In this document: positions 14,423 through 22,353 of the stretch, in pieces | How the letters are laid out: the number at the start of each line of letters is the position of its first letter | Position numbering within the stretch: the stretch's first letter is position 1 | Assembly (NCBI GenBank): GCA_015657535.1 | Contig: JADHZB010001219.1 | Location: 1 to 22,353, forward strand | Reading direction: 5' to 3' | DNA from: Nephromyces sp. MM_2019 | Lineage: Eukaryota > Apicomplexa > Aconoidasida > Nephromycida | Length of the DNA stretch: 22,353 nucleotides | Program-made: the position numbers and the translations under genes | Notes under the pieces: generated by a model | Told to the model about the DNA's origin: nothing | The model's input: only the letters and a program-made list of their open reading frames with translations | Database searches by the model: none

Positions 14423-16166
14423 GCTGCCATCTTTCTCTACTTTGGATGTCTTCAATTCGCTGCATCGCTGCCTCTTCATAGTAAAGAGAAGGATGAAGGC
14501 TTGCTTCTATATATAAGCCTATTTTCCTTCTATTTTCCTCTTTTATAAGCAAATAATACGCATGAAAGTATAGGTATTTGTGTGTGTGCGTCAAGTTGTT
14601 GAAGGCTCGTACCATATTCTCGCTTTGGTACAGTTTTGGAGGGTTGCTGTGTGTGTGCAGCATGACAGTATTACGGTGTGTGCACAGTATTATTATGATC
14701 CGGTATGTGCGCGGAATCATTCTGATATAGTGTATATACAGCATCCTCTTGACAGAATACACACAGGCACACAATGGTCTCAACGCAGTGTGGATACAGC
14801 GTCATCTTGCACACACATCAAAAGGTCACTGCTTGCTGTTGAGTGTAATACTTCCAGTATGCTTGTATGTCACCACGTTCAGTCGCTTAGCTGTGTGTGT
14901 TGCTTATTTCCAGCTTGCTATGTGTTAAGCTAGCAATCGCTGGTGTGCAATCTGCTAGTGCAACTTATTTCTTTAGTAGAACTCTGAGTTCTTATGTGTG
15001 TGTGAGTGCGAAATTTTGGTTGATACCTGCGTAAGATCTGTTCAAAGAGCTAGTTTTGTGTGTGTGCTACAGTTTGTACTGCTTCTTTGGCTATGAGCTG
15101 CTACCTTTTCCCACTCAAGAAGCTGCCTCAGGGCTAACCCTAAGATCTTATTTTTTGCTTATGTTACATAAGGGAAGCTCTAAGCGAGCACGTCAATGTG
15201 TGCGTGCGGATATGCTCCTGTAAGCGGCATGTCTGTAGTGCAAGGGAGGAAGAAATGATGATTTGTGGGGTGTGTGCTGCTTGGAGATGCCGTTGTGTGT
15301 GTTACATGGAGATTCTGTGTGCGTGTGCTGGTTTGCTATGTTTTTGTACTGCATGAAGGTGCTCTCTGATGTGTGTGTGTGTATGTGTGAATATGCTACT
15401 TTAGTTCTATGCTGATATATAAGCAGTAATTTCTATATTCGTACAGATATGACTGCCTCACAACGAAATAGTGTGTGCATGCTGTCTCTCATGAGCACGA
15501 AAGTTTCCAAAGTGTATGCATCGGAAGCACCATGTGTGTGCATTCGATATGATTTGTGTGTGCGAGACGATATGTTTGTGTGTCCCAGATGAGGTGTGTG
15601 CGCGAGATGATGTGGAACTATGTGTTTAACCCTTGGAAGAGGGACTTTGCTGAACACATGATGGTTTAGTGCCATCCCCGAAGTATATCCACTCCTCACG
15701 CGTGAATCTTTAGGCGTGTGTGTGGGTGTTACATTAGATCTCCAGCACTTTACAGCCTATAGAGTTCTAAACTCAAACACACAGAAGTTCCAATGTTGCA
15801 CACACATGTATGAATTGCTGAACTACAGAATGAAAAGCAGCTTTACCCCTCGTTATCTCCCTCTGTCTATATAGCTTCTCTGAATGCTCTTTTGGCTGCC
15901 TTTATATGTGTGTGTGTTCTTTGCTTGACTACATGTGCGTGACTGATTGGAAGGTGGCTAACTCGATCTACGAGTGAGTTCGAGCTAAGTCGTGTGTGTG
16001 TAGCAAAACAGACTCGTTGAGTCCCGATTTGCCTAAACTTTGGAAACATCTATGAAGTTGAGAGCCACATACAAAATGAAGCTATGAGAGCGATACAGCC
16101 AGTATGGGCTGTGATTCTTGGGGAGGTGTACATACACTTCCTGAGCGTGGAAAGGGCTGCACCCAT
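14394..16166 (-). CDS. Small protein with one membrane segment, 90 residues, three exons, unknown family
   Basis: Exons on the minus strand: 16166-16073 (31 codons plus T), 15139-15105 (GG plus 11 codons) and 14537-14394 (47 codons plus TAG). Donors are GTATGT and GTAGCA; acceptors are ATCTTAG and AAAGAG. The first junction makes a Trp codon and fuses two hydrophobic pieces into one helix, GCIALIASF-W-LALRQLLEW (about residues 23-42), which is strong internal support. The N-terminus is short and basic (MGAALSTLRK) and could be a mitochondrial presequence or membrane anchor. The C-terminal half is charged and soluble, with YYEEAAMQRIEDIQSRERW and a His/Trp tail (KHWHHLAS). A dyad copy in exon 1 is read Cys-Met-Tyr-Thr. 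No family recognised. The acceptor of the last exon is the weakest part of the model. Confidence 0.5.
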
Positions 16167-16421
16167 GTTGTGAGAGAAGCTCGATTGTGTGTGAGATGCT
16201 TGAAAGCTGGTTTTGGTGGATGCAGCGGATTTGGATATGATTGTGTGTGGTAGGGGGGCGAGTAGTTGAAGTTATAAGACACATCAGGATATACAGTTGT
16301 ACACACACACACACACACACACGGCACGTAGCTATGCTATACGTCGACTGGGCATACGGTGGCAACCCCGCACACTCTACAGGGTGTGCTACGATGATAA
16401 TATGGGGTGCATCCCCCACAC

Positions 16422-16513
16422 AATGAGGTGCATCCCACATACACAATGAGGTGCATCCCACATACACAATGAGGTGCATCCCACATACACAATGAGGTGC
16501 ATTCCAACGCACA
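16422..16513. repeat. Tandem repeat, 23-bp unit, four copies
   Basis: The unit AATGAGGTGCATCCCACATAC plus AC starts at 16422, 16445, 16468 and 16491, an exact 23-bp period. The first three copies are virtually identical and the fourth diverges in its second half. A degenerate half unit (GGGGTGCATCCCCCACAC) precedes it near 16404. The near-identity points to recent expansion. Confidence 0.9.
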
Positions 16514-17761
16514 CTTACATCTCCCGCTGCGCACACGCCTGTGGCAGAGCTTAAACTTGTGTATTGTACTTTCGTGCCTTCGCGAATAACAAGAGGCTCT
16601 CGAGCTCATCTCTAACAGGGAAGTTCCTAAGCTTCGCACACGAGGGTTAAAGAGGCTTCTTGAGCACCGTTGACACTATGAGAGCCACGGCTTTGCTATG
16701 CTTATTAAGAGAGAAGAAAGAATGTAGCTTTTGCTATTCACTCCTTCTTTCACGTAATGAGTTGTGTGACTAATACTACCGATGCCACACACAATTGGAG
16801 GTGGACATACTTCTATGTATGCACACACCCGGCATACGCACAACCGTTACGCACACACGTGGAGGTGGAAATACTTATAGATTAGCACACAAACATCTAC
16901 CGGCACACATACACACCAGTCATATAGAAGCTGGCATACATACATGACGTTCATGCTCATAGATACACACTCGTAGATACACACACTCTATTATTGGCAG
17001 ACACAGGCACTGGATGGCGGAAGCGCACCCGCTGGAGCGCGCACACACGCACTCGTCTCGCACACTGGCTAGCACACACTTTCTTGGGGATGGACATCCT
17101 CATAGGTACACACTCGTAGATACACACACTCACCAGATATGAACAGACACACATAAGGATACGCACACATACTTTGTGGATGTAATTACACTAGGAAATA
17201 TGCACACACTGTTAGATAACTCCACTAACTTGCTGATATGCTTATATATCTTAAGGTGAATGCACACACTTTCCTAGACATTACACAAACTCTCTCCTTG
17301 GCTCACCAACGTGCCAACGCCCACCGGCACACACACACACACCCCCATCTACACACGCATAAATTAACTTCTAGAGACACACACCTAACTATAAACACAC
17401 ACACAAACCTGCTTACTGACATGCACACACACAGTTTACACACACTTACCTGTATACACACGTAAGGAAGCAGATACACACGCACATGCACGCAACTACC
17501 AACACACACACACAACACAGAGACACGCGTACCCCTTGTAGACACGTATTAGCAGCTACACGCACACGCAATCACAGGAACCAGCTTACAACCAAAAGCC
17601 AGCACACACACAAAACCCAAAAAATAGGTAAGCACGCACACTCAACCCATTTTTACGTGTGTACAGCACCTGGTAAAGGCAAGGTGACCTGCTTCTAAAT
17701 TTTCCTCCATGGAAAACACACCTGCACAGGCACATATACCATCTTCACAAAGCCATAATGT

Positions 17762-17990
17762 AGTTGTACATACGCCCCAACAATAGGAAAGTTTTACATA
17801 CACACACATGCCATCTCACAAGGCTACAATATAGGTGTATATACACCCAAAAATAGAAAGGTTTTACACACATACCCAGCTGTAAACACAGGCGAGGTAT
17901 AAATACACCATAAAGAGGAAAGTGTTGCACACAAAGGCACACACAGAGTATCCCACCCACGCACACACGTACGAGGTGTATATACACCTC
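17762..17990. repeat. Palindrome-bearing degenerate tandem array, about 65-77 bp unit
   Basis: Each unit begins with a dyad or dyad-like element: TTGTACATACGC near 17764, GTGTATATACAC at 17835-17846, GGTATAAATACACC near 17896, and GAGGTGTATATACACCTC (perfect, 18 bp) at 17973-17990. The dyad is followed by an A-rich AAATAG(A)GGAAAG(T)TTT segment and then CA words. Four dyads in about 230 bp is the highest density in the window. The 91-codon minus-strand frame across it mirrors the repeat and is not called as a gene. Confidence 0.65.
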
Positions 17991-18079
17991 AAAGGATGAG
18001 ATTTTCAGTTTTTTCTTCAATCAAGGATTAGAAGTTTTCTGATTATCTTCAACCACTAAAAGCTCTCTAAACTTTGAGC

Positions 18080-18291
18080 TTATTCTATTACAATCTTCTT
18101 AAGGGCTGAGAGTATACATTCTCCCTCTTCTGAAGCATAAAATATGTACTTTTACACACAGTTAACTTCTAACAGGGAATGTGCTGAGCACGAATAGCTT
18201 CATCGACACACGTAAAGACCGCTGAGTATAGGAGTTTTCCAATTTTTGTTAGAGGCTCATCATTTCTTCGAGGGAACCTACTTTGAAGCAT
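18080..18291 (-). CDS. Possible 49-residue protein of unknown function, two exons
   Basis: Exon 1 (18291-18192) starts at an ATG and reads MLQSRFPRRNDEPLTKIGK, then LLYSAVFTCVDEAI. A proposed 62-bp intron (donor GTGCTC, acceptor ATGCTTCAG) joins it in phase to exon 2 (18129-18080), EGECILSALKKIVIE and a stop. Without splicing, exon 1 runs on seven more residues to TAG at 18169-18171. Composition is ordinary and amphipathic-helical, unlike the repeat shadows. The gene would be divergent from RFC4, with 521 bp between start codons. The donor is poor and no family is recognised, so this is tentative. Confidence 0.27.
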
Positions 18292-18812
18292 TCCATATCA
18301 AAGCTTTGGTTCTTTAGTAGAGACATTGTGTTGTGCTTCTACACACAGCTGGAGGGAAGGTAACTAGTCTATGAGTGTGCGTGTGAGTAGATGTTCATGA
18401 AAAACAGCAGCGAGCGTGATTAGTGTGTATGTATGGGTGTGTGTGTGTGTGTATGTCTGTGCGTGAGTAAATTTTACAGTGTATCAGTAGTTATTGCAGT
18501 GTGTCCATTTTGATAGTGTATATCATCAATAGCAGGGACTATGATTAGTATGCGTGTGTGTGTTTGTGTTTAATGTTTCTACGCACACAAAGGGATTCTG
18601 AGTGGCTACAAAAGAGAGTTTAGGTTACACCAACACACGCACACACGAATATGAACTGACAGGCGACATATTTTTTTAAGATGCAATAAATGGTTTTGTG
18701 TTCATAAGTATAGCCCTGGTAGATTGTGTGTGAAGTATTCCAATAGCAGCTCATTAGAGAAGATTTCTACACACTGAGAGCTTCGGTGTGTACTTGTGTG
18801 TGCGATTCAGCA
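18292..18812. promoter_or_regulatory. RFC4 upstream region (possible divergent promoter)
   Basis: This interval ends at the RFC4 start codon and must hold its promoter and 5' UTR unless an untranslated exon lies further upstream. It has TG runs near 18436-18460 and 18555-18570 and no recognisable TATA or initiator element. The call rests on position only. Confidence 0.35.
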
Positions 18813-21800
18813 ATGTCACATGAGGGGGGACAAATGGCTGCCGGTCTCGGCAAAGCTTCTCAGGCTGCTAGGCCCTTGCCATGGATGGAAAAATAGTGAG
18901 TACAACAGCTTCACTTCATATCATGTGTGTGTCTGTGTGTGCAGAGATAACAGTCTGTGTGTGTAGAGATAAGAGTGTGTGAGTACGTGTGTAAATATGT
19001 GTATTATAGGGATAGGAAGGAGCGAGTGTGTGTAACTATATTTTTGATGAGGATAGAGCGGGTGTGCATGTGTGTTTGTGTGTGTGTATGTGTGTGTGTG
19101 TGTGTATGTGGATATATGCATATGTGTGTATTTACGCGTGTCTGCATGTTTGTATTCATGCGTATATGTGTGTCTGTGTGTGCATGTGTATGTGCATACG
19201 TGTGCGTGCATGTGTGTGTGCCTGTGTGTGTGCCTGTGTGTGTGCATGTGTGTGTGCATGTGTGCCTGTGTGTGTGCCTGTGTGTGTGCATGTGTGTGTG
19301 CCTGTGTGTGTGCCTGTGTGTGTGCATGTGTGCCTGTGTGTGTGCCTGTGTGTGTGTGCATGTGTGCCTGTGTGTGTGCCTGTGTGTGTGCATGTGTGCC
19401 TGTGTGTGTGCATGTGTGCCTGTGTGTGTGCATGTGTGTGTGCATGTGTGCCTGTGTGTGTGCATGTGTGCATGTGTGTGTGCATGTGTGTGTGCATGTG
19501 TGTGTGCATGTGTGCATGTGTGTGTGCCTGTGTGTGTGCATGTGTGCCTGTGTGTGTGCATGTGTGTGTGCCTGTGTGTGTGCATGTGTGCCTGTGTGTG
19601 TGCCTGTGTGTGTGCCTGTGTGTGTGCATGTGTGTGTGCATGTGTGTGTGCATGTGTGTGTGCATGTGTGCATGTGTGTGTGCATGTGTGCATGTGTGTG
19701 TGCCTGTGTGTGTGCATGTGTGTGTTTGTATTTGTTTTCTTGAGTATTAACGCACTGTTGATTTTTCAACCTATTTAATTATCGTTTAGTCGCCCAAAGC
19801 GAGTCAGTGAGATTGTCCATCAGGAAGAAGTTGTGAAGATGCTGAAGACTATCATTAAAGACTGGACGGTGTGTTATTATGTGGATGTATATGGGAGTTT
19901 AGCATGCGTGTGCATGAATATATTGGTGTGTAGATCATTTTAATGAGTGCGTGTGCTTGTATGCATATAAAAGCGTATTATTGATAGCTGATTCTGTATG
20001 TGTATTGTTTCCCTGAGGATGCTGTAAGTGCAGATAGAAGCATATTCTTAATAGCCGGTTCTGTGTGTGTGTTGCTTCCTTGAAGATGCCCCATTTACTG
20101 TTTTACGGCCCTCCTGGTACGGGAAAGACATCAGCAATATTAGCGCTTGCTCATGAGATGTTTGGGTGAGATTTCCTGTATACTTGCATGTAGACTAGAT
20201 ATACCTAAATATGTGTGTATGCAAATGTGTGTGTGTGTGCGTGCATGTGTGTGTGCCTGTGTGTGTGTGTGTGCATATGTGTGTGTGTGTGTGTGTGCGT
20301 GCATATGTGTGTGTGTGTGTGCGTGCATATGTGTGTGTGTGTGTGCGTGCATATGTGTGTGTGTGTGTGTGCATATGTGTGCGTGTATTTTGGTGAATGC
20401 ATGTGCACTGGTTTGCAAGCCTACTTATCTTTGCATTTGTGTGTGCGTATATCTTCATGTGAGTTTTTTTATAACTGCCTGTAACTGTGTGTGTGTATCT
20501 CTGTATATGTGTGTGTGTTCTTACGTGTATGTATATGGTTGTGTGTGTGGGCGATATTCACATCCTCAATTTTATGTATGTGCGGATATGTGTATTTCCT
20601 AGTTAGCTCTTTGATGTAAGCCTACAGATGCTCATGTTGTGTGTGTGTGCTTTCTTCACTTTTATTTCCTCAGTAAGGATGCCATGAAGGATAGAGTGCT
20701 GGAGCTCAATGCCTCAGATGATAGAGGTGAGTACTCTTTTTAATGAGGCTTTTAAACTGTTAGGCATGGCTAGATGCACAAGTGTGCGCACACACTTGAA
20801 TACACACACACAAGTGTACGCGCACAAAAGTATACGCACATACATTTGAATACGCATACAAGTGTAGGCACACACACTTGAATGCATACCATACAACTAT
20901 ACGCACACAGAAATTTACCCACACACGCATGTATGAACTAGAAATGTCATGCACACACACATGGACACACATATCTACACCCACACATCTACACCCAAAA
21001 GCTTACACGCGCATTAGATCGTAACCTTGAGTTCAGTTGTACCGATGTAAATTTGGGTTTTTCGTGGGTGTGTGCATATGTGCAGGCCGCGTATGATTAT
21101 ATGTATGTGCTGTGTGCGCGCGTGTGTGTGTGTATGTGTGTGTATGTGTGTGTGTGTGTGTGTGTGTATGTGAATCTCCTTCTGTATGAGTTTGCAGGCA
21201 TAGCTGTTATTAGAGAAAAAGTAAAGCTTTATTCAAGGACTAATCTACCAAAGGGAAAGATTAACCCAGAAACAGGAAGGTACACTTTCTCTCTATGATT
21301 GTAGGCTATAAGTGTACGTACACTGAGTTAAGTGATGAAGACGCCTCTAGAGTCTTTGAAGAATCTTTAGTCACTGTGTTTTCCTACCTTTGAAGATGTG
21401 TTTGTGTGTCTTTTACCGCCGATACATTTTGGGGTGCACATGTATGCAGTGTGTGTGCTATTCGTTAGTGTGCAGAGTGCTGGCATACAGTGATTGTGTG
21501 TTCGGTTGCTGATGCTTGTTTTTGTTAGTGAGTATGTGTGGGAGTGTGCTTGCGTATTGTTTGGCAGATATGGTCAAGTGTGTTTATGCGTATGTGTGCT
21601 TGTACGTGCGTGCGTGCGTGCGTGAGTGTGCGTGTGTGTATGTGTGTGTTAGCCACTCAATGTGTTTAGTAGCTGAGCAGGCATACCTGCAGGCTTAGAG
21701 TAAAATTTTTTTTGATGTGCTAGAACTGTAGGTGTAAGTACACCGAAGCGTATCTTAAGTGGGCAGCGTGTATTGGCTGAAGGCTTATCTAGCTTGATAT

Positions 21801-22353
21801 GATATTTTTTCTGGACTGTGTGTGTGAGTTGCAGAGAGATGCCTCCATGGAAGATAATTATACTAGATGAGGCTGATATGATGACTAGCGATGCCCAAAG
21901 CTGCTTGAGGAGAATCATGGAAGCTCATTCTAGATCGACGAGATTCGTGCTTATCTGCAATTATGTTCACAAGTAAGCGTGTGTGTATGTGTGTGCATGG
22001 GTTATGTTGCATGTTTGTGTGTATGTGTGTGTGTGCGCACAGGATGTGTTACATGCTTATGTATAAGTATTTATATGTGTGTGTATGCGTGTGTGTGTAT
22101 CTGTGTGCGTGCGTGTATGTGTGTGTATATGCATGAATGTATATGCATATATATGTGTGTATGTCTATGTGCATGCTTTTTGTTACTGCTTCGCACACAG
22201 AATCATTGATCCGATCTTCAGTAGATGCTCCAGATTCAGGTTTCAAGCAGTAAGTTTTCCTTTAATACTTGAGATGCGACTGTGTGTGCATGGCCTTGGA
22301 GCAGGCTGGTGAATATTCGAATAGTCGTATGTGTGTGTGTGTGAATGGCAGAT
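18813..22353 (+). CDS. RFC4: Replication factor C subunit 4 (clamp loader AAA+ ATPase), first seven exons; 3' end outside the window
   Basis: RFC loads the PCNA sliding clamp onto primed DNA. Exons: 18813-18895, 19790-19868, 20086-20165, 20674-20726, 21198-21279, 21835-21972, 22201-22249; an acceptor GGCAG at the window end probably opens exon 8. All phases agree and give 188 residues. After a 22-residue leader, [20 protein letters not shown] matches the small-subunit N-terminus (human PWVEKYRPKCVDEV). Walker A is GPPGTGKT (62-69), [11 protein letters not shown] follows, Walker B is ILDEAD (135-140), then [21 protein letters not shown] with the RFC SRC motif (179-181) that supplies the arginine finger. 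The LICNYV and RCSRFRF wording fits RFC4 (yeast Rfc2) better than other small subunits. Introns of 217-894 bp are mostly TG-rich on the sense strand; intron 4 is CA-rich. Confidence 0.96.
19057..19730. repeat. TGTGTGTGCATG / TGTGTGTGCCTG variant minisatellite, RFC4 intron 1
   Basis: About 670 bases made of TGTGTGTG units punctuated by CATG or CCTG, with shorter TGTG-CATG variants, in an irregular order. It fills most of the 894-bp intron 1 and stays open in several frames on both strands, giving 170-280 codon Cys/Val/Met or His/Thr frames that are pure repeat shadows. The order of CATG and CCTG units suggests local block duplications. Confidence 0.9.
20222..20388. repeat. TG repeat with GCGTGCATATG units, RFC4 intron 3
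   Basis: TG runs of 12-20 bases alternate with GCGTGCATA (near 20297, 20322, 20347), giving a period of roughly 25 bp. It is a smaller relative of the intron 1 minisatellite, with CATATG in place of CATGTG. Confidence 0.8.
20764..21010. repeat. CA-rich block in RFC4 intron 4
   Basis: The only RFC4 intron that is CA-rich on the sense strand over most of its length. It contains repeated ACTTGAATACACACA and AAGTGTACGC words spaced about 20-40 bp apart. The block switches back to TG near 21050, before the acceptor TTTGCAG at 21191-21197. Confidence 0.7.
21311..21324. repeat. Perfect 14-bp palindrome AGTGTACGTACACT, RFC4 intron 5
   Basis: An exact GTGTACGTACAC dyad with a symmetric flanking pair, 31 bases after the end of RFC4 exon 5. 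A second copy, GGTGTAAGTACACC, lies at 21731-21744 in the same intron and also has a symmetric flank. Confidence 0.8.

Larger units (their letters stand above)
16167..18079. other. Spacer upstream of the small minus-strand gene
   Basis: No gene that I can support. It contains a short AC run (16300-16322), the 23-bp tandem repeat, a CA-rich block from about 16780 to 17950 and the palindrome-bearing array near 17760-17990. Short protein-like frames occur on the minus strand at about 16556-16612 (DELESLLLFAKARKYN) and 16665-16720 (HSKAVALIVSTVLKK), but I could not join them into a gene. Confidence 0.4.

Noticed and set aside
15620..15700. Minus-strand frames REEWIYFGDGTKPSC and RSGYTSGMALNHHVFSK
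   Set aside because: Neither could be placed in the small minus-strand gene without breaking the phase of the neighbouring exons.
16000..16166. Plus-strand frame FGNIYEVESHIQNEAMRAI followed by QPVWAVILGEVYIHFLSVER
   Set aside because: It looks protein-like and has a GTGAGA donor, but it lies opposite exon 1 of the minus-strand small gene, which gives a phase-matched three-exon model with a complete membrane helix.
16422..16513. CRISPR-like direct repeats
   Set aside because: The 23-bp units are directly adjacent with no unique spacers; this is an ordinary tandem repeat in a eukaryotic genome.
18921..19778. Overlapping 170-280 codon frames on both strands in RFC4 intron 1
   Set aside because: Pure Cys/Val/Met or His/Thr repeats from the TG minisatellite; the interval lies between two firm, phase-matched RFC4 exons.

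Overview
This is eukaryotic nuclear DNA, probably from a unicellular eukaryote. Genes are split into small exons by GT-AG introns, and introns and spacers are saturated with TG/CA words. No prokaryotic operon, rRNA, tRNA or CRISPR signal was seen. I cannot place the lineage: three genes are pan-eukaryotic housekeeping genes, and the two small membrane-protein genes are not families I recognise.

Layout. (1) 210-2032, plus: the last two exons of UTP14 (SSU processome), separated by an intron carrying a 668-bp CTTCTTCCT polypyrimidine tract. (2) 2033-4041: convergent spacer with a 46-bp tandem repeat and palindromic motifs. (3) 4042-10009, minus: a complete ten-exon PRMT3-type protein arginine methyltransferase gene; all nine junctions keep frame and give about 761 residues. 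(4) 10010-12697: weakly supported minus-strand exons, TG/CA spacer and an assembly gap (12204-12305). (5) 12698-14422, plus: a three-exon gene for a 106-residue protein with one membrane segment. (6) 14394-16166, minus: a three-exon gene for a 90-residue protein with one membrane segment; its stop lies inside the last exon of gene 5, so the coding ends overlap by 29 bp. (7) 16167-18812: spacer with a 23-bp repeat, an array carrying palindromes, and a possible 49-residue minus-strand gene. (8) 18813-end, plus: the first seven exons of RFC4, a clamp-loader subunit, running off the window.

The genes are unrelated housekeeping functions (ribosome biogenesis, arginine methylation, DNA replication) plus two small membrane proteins. 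They do not form a pathway or cluster.

The most unusual signal is a dispersed 12-bp dyad, GTGTA-NN-TACAC, with 12 exact copies and at least 7 single-mismatch copies across introns, spacers and exons. Flanking bases often extend the symmetry with different base pairs. Copies with an asymmetric centre inside assigned genes all read GTGTATGTACAC on the sense strand, and exonic copies are read as Cys-Met-Tyr-Thr. No mobile gene cassette or defence system was found.
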